From Lathyrus oleraceus (Eukaryota; Streptophyta; Magnoliopsida; Fabales; Fabaceae): DNA of 64,000 nt. This document shows positions 10,613 through 22,288 of the stretch, in pieces. Made by a program: the position numbers and the translations under genes. The stretch spans positions 14,598,665 through 14,662,664 of the forward strand of contig NC_066583.1 in assembly GCF_024323335.1 (NCBI RefSeq), given 5' to 3'. The notes below the pieces were generated by a model. It saw only the letters and a program-made list of their open reading frames with translations. It was not told where the DNA came from and did not search any database. Numbering within the stretch: the first letter of the stretch is position 1; every line of letters starts with the position of its first letter.

Positions 10613-10930
10613 CTGGAACTCTGTCATTGTGCTCTGACTATGTTGTTGGCTTTGGCAACATTTGTGACAAAAAGGGGGAGTAATAACCACCAATACCCCT
10701 GACAAACAGAGTGGGTCTCTACAACAGACTCTCATGACAGATCTGAAGATTCCCCCCCTGCAGCTGATGTTGAAGTTTAGGTGCAACTTCTAATATGTGT
10801 GTGCTGCTATGAGAAGTTTTTATTTAACTTCCATGTGTGTGAGTGTGCTGCCACTCTGAGTGTATTAGCTAGTAGTATTCCGCTGCCATGAACTCTGTTA
10901 TGGGGATCAAAGTGTTTTAGCCAAAAATTT

Positions 10931-10945
10931 GCCAAAGGGGGAGTT
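10931..10945 (+). other. copia-A polypurine tract
   Basis: GCCAAAGGGGGAGTT lies immediately before the 3' LTR start at 10946. This is the expected plus-strand primer. The minus-strand copia has the same AAAGGGGGAGTT next to its LTR at 60243-60254. Confidence 0.85.
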
Positions 10946-12307
10946 TGTAGGTGTTTAATTGGCTGCATTATATGGTAAAACACTAATGTCTTGACTGATG
11001 TCATGACATGTATGTGTGACTACATTGTAGTTACTGCAGGACTAGCTAACACAGGATTATTGAATGCTGTGACATTCATACCTGTCAACAGATACTAAGG
11101 AACAGAAGTTCTGTTAGAACTTAGTATTCATTTGCAGTCTGGTTATCAAGGAAGAACCAGACCTGGCATAAGGCCTACTGACTGAATGTCAAACTGGATG
11201 TTGTGACATTCATCATTGACAGCAGCTACTGAAGATTAGGCAAAGTGGTGTTCTGCTATACTTCAGCATATTACTTAGTTTGTTCTTCAAGAGAATAACA
11301 GAACTAACTTAAGGCCAATTGTGTAAATGTTAAGTTGGACACTTTGACATTTATTAATGTAAGCTGTTACTGTAGTATGGTCATTTTGATCATGTACAGG
11401 TCAGCAAATTTGTACAGTATGTTTTCTGGAAAAACAGACTCAGCATATGGACCTTGATGTCAAGCTGAATGTCGTGACATTCATTCCTGACAGCATATGC
11501 TAAATTGTAGGTTGTTCAGTTTTCTGTTTCAGCTTTTTCTCAGGCTGTTCTTTAGGGATTCAACAGCTGAGAGAAAATCCAGGAAATCAACAACCAAGCT
11601 ACATTCAATGAACCTAACAAATAGCCTATTTGTTAGCAACCTAAATGTTGAATTTGAGGGAACTTGTGTGACCTAAAATTCAGGAAAATACAGGTGCAAA
11701 AGCCCAGGTGCTGCAATATAAAAAGGAAGGCATTCCTTCATTCAGTCTCGGGGATTTTGAAGCGTGAAGAGTCAGTGTGTCCATCATACTTCACTGCTGT
11801 ATTTTGTGAGTCTAGTATTAGACGTATCTTGTAAGCCAAGCCATTATCAAGTAGATGATTGCTTTGGCATAGGGTGTTCATTGAGTTGTAAGTGTTGTGT
11901 CACTCAAAGCTTTTAAGCGTGAGTGCTGTGTATCTTGATTTAAGCTGTGAAGCATAATCAATAGTTGTTTTTGAAGTGTGACTTCAAAGTGTCTTTAATA
12001 TCACTGAGGTGATTGAGGGGGAGTGAGTAGGAACTCTGATCTTAGGTTAAGATTGAAATTGCATTGGGTAGGGATTAAGTGATAAGTTGTAAATGGGTGA
12101 GTTTAGCTTTGAATTGATACTACTAATAGTGGATTTCCTCCCTGGCTTGGTAGCCCCCAGATGTAGGTCATGTTGGACTGAATTGGGTGAACAATTACTT
12201 GTGTTATTTACTGCACTTACTATTAAGTTCTGCATAATCCCTGTCTGTGCAGAATTGGATGTCATAACAACCAGTGTGACATCCAAAGTCTGATAACTAG
12301 AATTTCA
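10946..12307 (+). mobile_element. copia-A 3' LTR
   Basis: 1362 bp, the same length as the 5' LTR, with nine substitutions seen by eye. Two of them break stem positions: one in the AGTCTGTTTT/AAAACAGACT hairpin (the 5' copy is at 4644-4668) and the last base of the GTGA-loop stem at 11962. Confidence 0.95.
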
Positions 12308-14436
12308 GAAGCAATCACAGGTCAAGGCAGCCAATGCATTCATTTGAGCAATAGATGGTGGCCATTCTTGAGAATTTGGACCCCACAATCAATATCAAGA
12401 GTTCATATGAGTTGTGATATCATTTGGAATCAAAATCTCAAAGTGGTAGAGGCTTGAATCTCATCAAGGCATTCTTCAGTCAACTGAAGCCCTAGCCAGT
12501 CAACTGCCAAGTCAACTGTTGGATTTGGAGGTGGGAAGTGATGAGAAATACTTCATTCATATTCAAAAAAGTCTCATTTGAGATTTCAAACATCAACATT
12601 GAAGAAAATAAAGTCAGGGCAAAACTTTCCAAAAATAGAAAGTGACCTATAATTCAAACTTGCCAAAAATGGAAAGGTTTTAACCTAACTTCAACTTCAA
12701 ATTACATCATCAAGAAAGCTTCAAATGAAATTTTGTTGAACATGAAGCTTGTAGATCTTTATCTCCCATTTCCAAAAAGTCCAAGATCATCCATTTCTCA
12801 TGTGTGGTTAAGGAGATATGATCAAAACTTGGCAAGGTGTACATGGAGATTCAAATGTGCATAACTTTCAAACCAAAACTCCAAATCATGTGGCTCTTTT
12901 TGCTAAATTCTTGTCATGACCTATAATTTCATAATCTTGCATTGCATTGCATCATTTCTCATCACATGAACATTTTGCAAATTCACTTAATTTTGGAGGG
13001 AAAATTCAACATTTGAAATTGGTGCATAATTCAAATATTTTGCTTTTGCCATTGATTCCAAAAATGAATTTTAAGTGAAAATGAACCATAATTTCGTGTA
13101 CTGTTCACTCATATTTGCCATGCAAGGGTGAAATCCCATTTTGTCAAAACACCTCCATTTTAATCATTTCCATTACCAATTGGTTAATCATGTTTAGAGC
13201 GTGATTAGTAGAGAGTATTTAAACCAAAACCCTAACAGAAAATCATAACAACACTTCACAAATCTCAGATCTAGAATTTTTGATCAAATTTTTCTCTCAT
13301 TTTTTCTCTCAATTTCTCCAAATCAAAGCACAAATCCTTGCCTCATTCATCATCTAGTATCATCATAGAGCAAGATTCAAGCAAGAATCACAGGAATTCG
13401 TGCAGTTTGGAAGCATACATGAAGCTTGATCAACAATGGTGAATTTCAAATTCTGTGGATTCGAGCTCAATTGAACTTCAATCTCCATTCCGATCAACTC
13501 CACAAGCTTGCTAGAGGAAGATCTAAGCACTGCAAGGACTGGAACGCGTGAATTCGAAAGCTGCTCTCCAAGAGGTCATAAAATCGCGTCTCTCTTTTCT
13601 CAATTTCATTATGCTAAACTCGTAGATCGTGTTTGTGTGAGCATACTGAGCTTTGAACCGCTAAAAACCGTGCATTATTCACTGAGATTTGAGGATTTAA
13701 GGTTTTCATGTTGAAATTTATTTCACTCGATCCGTGCGATTTAGGATGTTAGATGCTTAGTTATTGCTTGATTGTTGATCCATGAGGTTTAGGCTACACG
13801 ATGATATGCTTATTGGTTGATTCTGAGAATTTTGTTCATTGTGTTCTTGCTCTGTTACTGTTCATGGCGCGGGTTTTGTTTTGGAGAAGATGATCCAGCA
13901 TTGGCAGCGGTTTTCTGTTTTGCGTAAACCACGTTTTTCCGTTGCCTTAGGTTCCTTAGGGCTTACACGCTATTGGCCCATGCAGAGTGCCATGCTGAGC
14001 GCTGATTGGCTCTGGCCAATTTAATTGAAATGCCGCGTTTCAATAAGTGGCGCCAATCACACATTTCAAATTTTAATTCAATTAATTTTCATTATTCATT
14101 TTCCATTTCAATTTTTATTTTGCATCTTTGAAAATTCATAATAAATCAAATAATGATCCAAATAATATGGGGATTTTTGCTATGGTTTTCTTTTTCTCTC
14201 TAGTTTTTTATCAACATGAAAATCAAAGTTGTGCCTGGATGATTTAATTTTTTCCCTAAGGTTCTTGTATGTATATGCATTTTGACATTGCTTTGCTTTT
14301 GCATTTGTGAAATTCTGGTTGTTGATCCAATGAATCTGAAAATTTACATGTTGAAACTAGACACTTTGCTGGATATTTTGGTGTTGAGTTTACATTTTTA
14401 TCATTTATCATTTCTGGTTTGTGATTTTTCTAAGTA

Positions 14437-14459
14437 GGTGTGACAATTTGTGTCACACC
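14437..14459 (+). other. Conserved perfect hairpin in Ogre-A LTR
   Basis: GGTGTGACA and TGTCACACC are perfect 9 bp arms around ATTTG. The identical 23 nt occur in both Ogre-B LTRs (31300-31322 and 49498-49520) although the surrounding LTR text has diverged strongly. Confidence 0.8.
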
Positions 14460-15751
14460 TTGTGATGTTCATCTTGTGCTATGTGTTTACCCTATCAAAT
14501 GATGCTCAATTGCTCTGATTTTTTGCATGCTGATCATATGAGATGTCTTGAATACGCATGAATTTTTCCAGATTTTTGTGAATCATTTCTAATTTAATTG
14601 AGATTTTTCATTCTGTTTGGTCACATTTGGACTTTAAAATTGCCTTGAACTTCAATTGATCATGAAATACATTTGGTAAATGATATTGATGGGAGACTTT
14701 TTGCTATGTGTCAATAATTGTTTGAAGTTGATTCATGTTAATTTTCAGCTTCTGTTTTGGATTTTTTCCTTATCTTTGACCCTAGGCTTTGACCTAGTGG
14801 TTTGCCTCTCATGTTTGAAGCTTTGTTTCAGGTTACACATTCAAGTTACACAATTGATGATGCCTCATCTTGAGAGCATTTGATATTTGCTTTTGATTAC
14901 GAATGTGTGTTTTGTAGGTTGATGTTGACTCTCTTGAGTTTTGACTTTTGGCTTACACATTGTGTATATTGGTTATTTGTTGCATTAACTGTTGGTTGTT
15001 TGTCTGTATAGTTGTACTGATTTGTTTGATGTTTCCATAGGTACATTAGTTGCTTAAGTTCACTTTGAACTTGCTCTTTCTTGGTTGCTTAACCACTTAG
15101 GTATAACCTCTCTTCTTCATGTAGTCTGGAAGACCTGGCCTGTTATGTGGTCAGGCACCTGTCTGAAGTCCTCCTTAAGAGGCAATGCTTGTGATTGTTT
15201 ACTCTTTGTGCCAAGCAGGAAAAGTCCTCTTATGAGGCAATTGGTAGATAAAAGAGATGTGTAGTCCATCTCCTACTATTCAGTGTGTCATCCCTTTGCT
15301 CACATAACATGTTGATGTATTGTGGATACTAACCCAAGATCTATAGAGTCATTCACTTGTGGAGAAGAGTTCCAACTTTCTGAACTCCCACACCTTCTAT
15401 TATTCAAAGCTCTACCAGGCCAGGGATAAGAGCTATGAGGCACACCCCTCAACTCCATTTCATCTGCTTCACCTTAACTCTCAATGTTAAGGTTAAGAGC
15501 ACAACATACCCCATTCCAGTTGACTGTAAAGTCTAACCTTGTTTGAGCCTAATTGCTTGTATATAGTGTGTGCTAATTGACTTGATTGTCTGATTACTTG
15601 GTTCATCTGTGCATATCTGCTTGAGTGTGCCTTAGTGCATTTATCATCATCATTTGTATATCATTTCATAAGCTTTACTTTATAGCATTTTGCTTTGTCC
15701 ATGGAGGAGACAAGCATAAGTCCATTACTTGGCAGTTGTTCCAATGATATG

Positions 15752-16055
15752 GTGTGAGACTAGTGTAAGTCCATTGATTGGCATCTGGTATCATTGTTTT
15801 ATTTTAGGAGATTGGTGTAAATCCATTGATTGGTATCCGATATCCACCTTTGTTTGTGAGACTAGTGTAAGTCCATTGATTGGCATCTGGTATCATTGTT
15901 TGATTTTAGGAGATTGGTGTAAATCCATTGATTGGTATCCGGTATCCATGTTTGTTTAGGAGATTGGTGTAAATCCATTGATTGGTATCCGGTATCCATG
16001 TTTGTTTGTGAGATTGGTATAAGTCCATTGATTGGCATCCGGTATCACCTTGCTT
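15752..16055 (+). repeat. About 51 bp tandem array in Ogre-A LTR
   Basis: Six imperfect copies start near 15754, 15807, 15858, 15909, 15959 and 16010. Each contains a variant of GTGTAAATCCATTGATTGG followed by a CCGGTATCC-like word. The matching place in Ogre-B has a different array (77 bp units) plus a few related units. Confidence 0.85.
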
Positions 16056-17067
16056 TGCATTTGCTTACTTGCATTGTTGCCTCATTCCAAAGGACACACT
16101 TGAATCATCTACATATGATCTCAAGAGGTGAACATCTAAGAAAATTTACACTCCCTCACCCTCCCACCTGCTGTTTCTTTAAACTTCCATCTGTGCATGC
16201 TAACCCAAACTTGAAAGATATTGTGCAAGCATTTTCATCTTATTTTCAAATTAGAAACCTAGGCTTTAGGCCTTTGATTTTTCAAACTCCATTTCATAAT
16301 ACTTCTTTGAATTGAATTCTAATCATACCTTGACCACTCTTTTGTGAATAAATCTTAATTGGTTAATCCAACTCATTCAATTGTTTTGTGGCTTTGGCCG
16401 TTCTCGATAAGTTTTCATACATTAGCCATAGGTTTGATTTATCCTAGTTGGTTGATATTAATCTCACCTTCTTGTCTTTAGTGATCGAACTGTAAGACTT
16501 CCGTACTGAAAACAGGGTTAACCCCTCTAGTACGTCGAAGCTTTTCTCACATGGGGGACTTGTTGTTTGTATAAGGTTGAGTTTTCTCCCGTGGATAACG
16601 AAAGACCTTAGGGCTTTTGTTTTAAAATGAACCCGCTCATATTTTGGAAATCTTTTAGCCGAACTACGGCGTTTTGATCCTTACCTTCCATGGAAAGGTA
16701 CGTAGGCAACGGGTTCATCCGTTCAAACACAAAAATAATAACTTGTACATTCTTTTCTCATCTTCCCAATCATTGTTTGCACAATATGTCATAAACAAAT
16801 AAACTTTTTTATACAACAAGTGTGAAAAGGGCTCCCTAGGAGTACCTAGGACGTTTTGGGTGCCTAACACCTTCCCATTGCGTAATTAACCCCTTACCCA
16901 GATTCGCTGATCTTTTCATTAGTTTTCTATGTGTAAAACTTCTTAGGCTTTTGTTCGCTTTTTAGCCATTCCTTTGGATAAATAAAAGTGCGGTGGCGAC
17001 TTGATTCTTTGTATGCTTTGCTTTTGATTTAATCAATAAATCATAAATCGACGAATACACCGCTACA

Positions 17068-18661
17068 GATCTTGCATAAAAGTGTAAGAAATTGCGGTAA
17101 AAGATTTGGTTTTAATATTTGCGAAATATTGCCAAAGTTAGGGTTCGACGATCACTTTGCATGTATACGTTCGATCAACAAAACTTATAAACTCCTTTAG
17201 ATGATAAACTATTTCACAAAGTCCTCCCAATGTGTTTATCTCTAACACACATTGTGAGTTTTCCCATTTTGATCCATTGTTTATCTCTAACACAATCTAT
17301 CAAAATGATAACTTTTTGGTTCAACCTTATGGTGAACAAAATCATTCATTACTATCTCTAGCTAACAAACAAGATTGGATGAAAACCTAGGTAAAGAGTT
17401 GGTAAACATCTCTCGATCATAAACCAACACAAAGAGTTTTCAATAAGAACAAAGTTTTCACCATTAAAGAGTTTACAAATGAAGATCATCCCATTTACAC
17501 ACAAAGCTAATGATCATCTACATCTAACCTTGACAAAATGAAGAACTTAGCTACTCATTTTCATGGTAGCTTGGTCAACAAGTTTCGGAAGAAGGTTGAT
17601 CAACATCTGAGTCGAATAATCGAGATTGGATGGGAATCCACCTTCTTTTTGTGAAAGATTGTTAAGAGATGAAGAGAAATGATTTCTAGGTCACAAAAGA
17701 TCTCTAGAGCAATGCTGGAAAAATATCTAAAAAGTACAAAAGTATGGAGGTGTAAAAGTATGGCTCCAAAAAGTAGCCCTTGCTACTTATAGAGCTGCTA
17801 CTGAGCTGTCATGCTCGCTAGGCGAGCAGAATGGCTCGCCTAGCGAGCCCCAAAATGAGGCACCTGAGGCACCTGCGCCCAAAGAAATAACTTTTGCCAG
17901 ATTGGCATGTTCGCTAGGCAAACAAAACCTTCGCTAGGCGAAGCCCACGCTTCACCCTTCACTCCAACGAGCTTAGGAGGTTTTGCTACTGTAATTGCTC
18001 GCTGGGAGCTCGCTAATGGCTCGCCTAGCGAGTGAGTGCTGGTTGCGCTTTTGGCTAAGTCTGGACGTGTTCGCTACACCCTTCGCTGGCTGCTCGCCTA
18101 GCGAGTTTGCTGATATTTGCTACTGTAAAATACTGGAGCTCTTCGCTGGGCTCTCGCTGGGTGCTCGCCTAGCGATCTCTTCGCCACAGCCCTCGCCTAG
18201 CGAGCAAGCTGATGAATGCATCCCTTTTTTGGTCCCTTTTCCAACTTTCTTGTGGCTTCATTTTCTATTATTTCATGCCTAATTCCTGCACAATAACACA
18301 CAAATCAAAGGTACCAAGATCGTTTATCATTGTATTGCAATTCATCTAAAACAAAGGTGGTTTCGAACACTTTAGCAAGGAAATGGAGTGAAAGATGCCC
18401 ATATTTGATAGCTCAAATAAGCACTTTTGGGTATCTAACAAGTACTACGGATGCGTAGGGATGCTAATACCTTCCCTTCGCATAACCGACTCCCGAACCC
18501 AAGATTTGGTTGCGAGACCTTGTCTTTTCCTTTCCTCTTTTCAGATTTACTTCGAGCGTTTCCTTTCCCTCCTTTGGGATAAATAACGCACGGTGGCGAC
18601 TCTTCTGTCATTTTCTTTCGCCGGTTGTTTTTTCGCACACTGTATTTTTCAGGTTGCGACA
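17068..18661 (+). mobile_element. Tat-type (Ty3/gypsy) LTR, 3' portion
   Basis: Begins right after the end of Ogre-A and ends ...GGTTGCGACA at 18661. The last 230 bp (CTAATACCTTCCCTTCGC, GGTGGCGACTC) resemble the conserved end of the Ogre LTRs, so I read it as a related Tat lineage on the plus strand. No primer site follows, so it is a 3' or solo LTR. Its 5' part would lie left of Ogre-A, outside the window. 17813-18204 is rich in CTCGCCTAGCGAG-type inverted repeats. No coding region. Confidence 0.65.
17813..18204 (+). repeat. Dispersed palindromic words in Tat LTR
   Basis: GCTCGCTAGGCGAGC at 17813-17827, its reverse complement at 17834-17848, and CTCGCCTAGCGA or CTCGCCTAGCGAG near 18020, 18093, 18163 and 18192, plus half-sites such as TTCGCTAGGCGAA (17930-17942). 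The arms CTCGC/GCGAG can form short hairpins. Confidence 0.85.
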
Positions 18662-19560
18662 CATGCATCCAACCTCTCAACTTATCATTAAACCCGAGTA
18701 TAGAATTTTCAAAGTTCACTTTTAAAATGACACAAGACTTCCTCCTTTTCTTCACTTGATCTAGAATCTCATTCATAACAATCACCCTATCAACTAGTAG
18801 CCTACCTTTAAGGAAGGTTGACTAGTTTGGAGATATTAACTTATCCAAAACACCAGAAAGCCTAGTTGCCATAACTTTGGCGAGGATCTTATAAAGAGGC
18901 CTTACTAGGGAAATAGGTCGAAAATCTCCCAACTAGAAAGGGGAATCAATCTTTGGAATTATGGTGACAAAGTAGTAGGAGAAATTGTGTGGGAGAGTCA
19001 CAAACTGGTAAGAATGATCAAACATCACTCCAAAATCATCCCTAAGAAGAGGCCAAAACCTCTTAAAGAAGGAAATATTAAAGTCATATGGATTATGACT
19101 CTTATTACCCTCACACGAAGCAATGGTCTGGTTAATCTCACTAAGGAAAAAGGGGACAATAAGGCCAATGTTATCCTCCTCTGAAAGAGACCGGAAAGAA
19201 ACCACATCCAAATTAGGCCTATAACAGAGGAGTTCCTAGAAGAGATTGGAGAAGTGGTTAACCACTTCCCGAAGAATATCAAAAAATCTTTCTACCCACT
19301 CATCCTCAATCTTAAGGGCTAGAATATAGTTCCTTCTAGCTCTACTCTTAATATAGGCATGAAAAAATCCTAGCATTACCCTCCTTGAACCACTTCAACT
19401 TAGACCTCAGAAGAAGCAGAACTTTGGACCAATGATTTGAGGATGCGTTCCTCCTAGAGTCTAACTTCTCTAAAGAAACATCCTCCTACTCAACTCTAGC
19501 ATCAATATAGCGCACCACATCCCTAAAGAGGGAAATATGAGAATCTAAGACACCCAAGAG
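18662..19560 (-). pseudogene. Decayed LINE reverse transcriptase fragment
   Basis: On the minus strand, reading from 19560 downward, broken frames carry the pattern of a plant L1-type non-LTR element: a linker with SKLKWFKEGNA, the RT-entry segment SHNPYDFNISFFKRFWPLL, FVTIIPKIDSPF, and at the far end NEILDQVKKRRKSC..KVNFE. Many stops and frameshifts are present, so it is inactive. It stops abruptly at 18661/18662 where the Tat LTR begins, which suggests the LTR element inserted into it. Neither the endonuclease domain nor a poly(A) tail is visible. Confidence 0.7.
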
Positions 19561-20480
19561 TATCTTTATCTCTAATTATAACTGATTATTTTTTTTTCCA
19601 ACAATGAATTATATGTGTTTATTTGATGCTATAAGTTTTTCTATATATTACTCCCTTCCTTTTAATAAATATAAGCATTCATTTGATAAAAAAATGTTCT
19701 AAATAAAAGCATCATTTGATAAAAATTTGTTCTAAATATGCAATTATTGGATCTTTTCCAAATAAATTCTTAATTAATATATAAGTATTTTAGAATATGA
19801 AATATCAAAATTAACTATTATAAAAATACAAAAAGTATTTTAAATATAACTATAAATAAATAAAAATAGTATTTTAAATAAAACAATACATAAAATAGTA
19901 AATTTAAGGACGTAAGGAGTAATATGTCTAGCTATAATATTTTATGTTTTAACAAAAATTATCAGTATTAATAAAGGGTATACTCCCTTTGTCCTAATAT
20001 TAATTGAGCTAAGGTGCTTTATTTCAGTTTCTTTTTAAATAATTTTTATAATATCATATATTTTTATTAAAAAATATTTAGAAAGAATTTATTAAAAAAT
20101 AAAATCAAAAATTAATTTAAATAATTTTTCATAATATGTTACTTTAAATATTTCTTAATTTTGTTATAATTCATTTTAGATATTAAGTTTTTTCATAAAA
20201 ATAATCATTTAAATTTAAAACAATTTAAAATAAATTTTCATAAAAATAATTTTGAAAATAAAAAATTATGTGATTTTGACTATATTTTAATCTTTAATAA
20301 TATATATTTATATTATTAGACGTTAAAATTAGCCTCTTAATTTATAAAAAAATATTGAATTAAAAATAAATGTTACTATTTTAAACTATTTTTCATAAAA
20401 ATTATTTTTAAAACTATAAAATAAACTATTTTCTTAAGGTATAACAAACACTAAATATTTGCATTTTTCAATGAATGAAT
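19561..20480. other. AT-rich spacer
   Basis: No reading frame or RNA gene. It contains one Stowaway-like MITE (19651-19919) and a second CTCCCTTTGTCC-type terminus at 19983 without a clear partner; the rest is AT-rich with short A/T runs. Confidence 0.6.
19651..19919. mobile_element. Stowaway-like MITE
   Basis: Starts CTCCCTTCCTTTTAATAAAT and ends ...GGACGTAAGGAG, with TA on both sides (19649-19650, 19920-19921), the target duplication expected for Tc1/mariner-derived Stowaway elements. About 269 bp, AT-rich and non-coding, with an internal duplication of AGCAT(T)CATTTGATAAA. Confidence 0.6.
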
Positions 20481-20485
20481 ATTAG

Positions 20486-21414
20486 TGAAATTTTGTTTCT
20501 CAGAGATACCTAGTTGAATAAGTTAAACCAGAAATACCACAATCACAAGTACTAGATGATGGAGCAGAAAAACAGTAAATAACATGATAGTTGTTTATCC
20601 AGTTCAATCAATGAAACCACACAAACGTTTGGGGGATTGAGTCCACAGTCCAAGAAAGGAAATTCACTATTAGTAGTTTAGTACAATTAGTCTTTTAAGT
20701 AACAACAAAAGTTATGTTGTTCAATGCTTCTTCCTTATATTACCCAATAACTTTCGATTTAGGTTCCCCTAAACATGAGAATCTACTCACTTTCTTCTCA
20801 ATCACACAACCTGTGATTAGAGATTATAATTAATATGTTTATTTTATGTCAAGTTACTAAAACATTGAGGTGTATATAAAGATGTTCAATATACAACTCA
20901 ATTAAACAAACCTTTTATACCAAGTTACTGAAACATAGAGGTGTACATAAAACAACAAAGACTCTTGTAAACCCTAACGTTTAAAAATCTTGAATGTGAA
21001 TGATTGACTTTCAATGTAGGTTTCGAGCTCTTTATATAACATAATAATTCTAGGCTTTTCTCCCTGAATGCTACCTTTAATTTCGTCCTGAATTAATGCA
21101 AAATCTGTCGAATATGATCTATTTCATAAATCTCTCCAACAAGATATGATTTATTTAAATTTAAATTTAAATTTAAATCTTCATTTAAATCTGAATTAAT
21201 CTTCGTCCAACTGTCAAACCAATCACTTAATCATGTTGCTAATCCAATTAGCAATAAAATATGATCCAATCTTTAACAAGAAAGTCTCCCAAAATGCAAC
21301 AGCAATAACCTGTTACGCAAGGCCTATATGTCGTATCTCATGTTGTGACATCGTATCCAGTATGTGTCTCCATATTGTTGTTTTGTAAAATGCAGCCAAT
21401 CAAAATGAATAACC
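20486..21414 (-). mobile_element. Solo SIRE/Maximus-like copia LTR
   Basis: The plus-strand text starts TGAAATTTTGTTTCTCAGA and ends near TGCAGCCAATCAAAATG. These correspond to the reverse complements of the 3' end and 5' end of the copia LTRs at 59025-60242 and 4174-5535. Inner blocks also match, such as GGAAATTCACTA and ATGAGAATCTACTCACTTTC. ATTAG flanks both sides (20481-20485, 21415-21419), as expected for a solo LTR after intra-element recombination. Contains AAATTT repeats near 21150-21180. Diverged and therefore old. Confidence 0.7.
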
Positions 21415-21611
21415 ATTAGCATCTTATTTTTTCTAAAACATTATGTATAATCTTTTAATATTATGTTTTTTTTCAAAATATCCAATATTTTCTTTGTTGA
21501 ATTGTTTTCCTTTTTCCAATAAAAATAGAAAATATCATAAAATTGTGTTAAGATTTTAGAAAATATCTTTGATCAATTATGTTGTATTTATTAATACTAA
21601 TAGTAGTTTGG

Positions 21612-21897
21612 TTTAATACCTTTTTTTTTCACAGTATTTTAATTCTGTGGTTCATTTTGGTCATTAATTTAAAAAATATTTAAATTAATTTTTTAACTCT
21701 TCAAAGTGTATTATGTTAGTCACTTTTGTCATTAACAAATAATTTAACAACCAATTTTTAAATTTTTTAGTCATTAATTAAGCCAAAAAGACTAATAATA
21801 TTCTTTTTAAAAAGTTAAAAAAATTAATATAAATCATTTTTAAATTAAAAAATCAAAATAAACCTCGAAATTAAGATACAATATAAAGAAATATTAA
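21612..21897. mobile_element. MITE-like inverted-repeat element
   Basis: The left end (TTTAATACC...ATTCTGTGGTTCATTTTGGT, 21612 on) and the reverse complement of the right end (to 21897; TTTAATATT...AATTTCGAGGTTTATTTTGA) align over roughly 90 bp with mismatches. The unit could fold into one long hairpin. Non-coding. Superfamily not recognised. Confidence 0.5.
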
Positions 21898-22288
21898 ACA
21901 ATTCTTTTTAGGGTGGGTGGAAAGTTTTAGCTCGAGGCAGATTATTAAAATAGATACACTATGATGATTAGTAGTGCTCTTTTCTTACCTAATTATAAAC
22001 ATATAATAAGAAAAATAAACAATGAATTTAACGTGTGCATTTAGTGGGATTCGGTGGTGTATATTTTTTTATTATTAACACTGATAATGAAATATGTCTA
22101 AAATGTAATAATAATGAGCGACAATATATGGCATTACCCACGGTTTTGTCATGATTAAATATAATTTATTAACAGCTTTTTCATATATTATTGAATTTAA
22201 ATACAAATTGAAAGTGTTTGAATTAAGATGAATGAGATTGCTTAACTAATATTTATTAATTGAGTTAGATGAGTACGAGATTAAGTTC

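Larger units (their letters stand above)
10279..10945 (+). other. copia-A 3' untranslated region
   Basis: 667 bp between the pol stop and the 3' LTR. 10440-10530 resembles the 82-86 bp repeats in the LTR of the minus-strand copia (59975-60142). Two hairpins at 10543-10612 match that LTR's 39 bp repeats. There are two purine tracts: AAAAAGGGGGAG near 10669-10680 and the one used at the LTR border (10931-10945). Confidence 0.8.
4174..12307 (+). mobile_element. Complete Ty1/copia element, SIRE/Maximus type (copia-A)
   Basis: 8134 bp with two 1362 bp LTRs (4174-5535 and 10946-12307), both TGTAGG...TTTCA. A 5 bp direct repeat GAAGC flanks it (4169-4173, 12308-12312), and primer site, gag-pol and purine tract are in canonical order. 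By eye the LTRs differ at nine positions (about 0.7%), so insertion is recent; a rate of 1.3e-8 per site per year would give roughly 0.25 My. Two zinc knuckles and long LTRs suggest the SIRE/Maximus lineage. There is no envelope-position ORF, unlike the relative at 59025-64000. Confidence 0.97.
1..17067 (+). mobile_element. Ogre-A: 3' part of a Ty3/gypsy Ogre element
   Basis: The left part of this element lies outside the window. Visible in order are the integrase C-terminal tail (to 251), a long 3' UTR, a purine-rich tract and a 3' LTR starting TGTAAGACC at 3945 and ending CGCTACA at 17067. Tail and UTR closely match the same region of the complete Ogre at 28479-52976, which fixes the identity. 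A complete copia element (4174-12307) interrupts the LTR, so the Ogre sequence is 1-4173 plus 12308-17067. Giant size, long structured 3' UTR and multi-kb LTRs are typical of the Ogre/Tat lineage abundant in Fabeae. Confidence 0.9.
12308..17067 (+). mobile_element. Ogre-A 3' LTR, second piece
   Basis: Resumes with the duplicated GAAGC and runs to CGCTACA at 17067. With 3945-4173 the LTR is about 5.0 kb, shorter than the 6.3 kb Ogre-B LTRs but sharing their start, end, a 23 nt hairpin (14437-14459) and the conserved 3' part (about 16440-17067). A possible TATA-like TATTTAAA lies at 13216-13223. No gene is visible in it. Confidence 0.9.

Noticed and set aside
19983..20480. A second complete Stowaway MITE starting CTCCCTTTGTCC
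   Set aside because: No matching right terminus with TA could be found.
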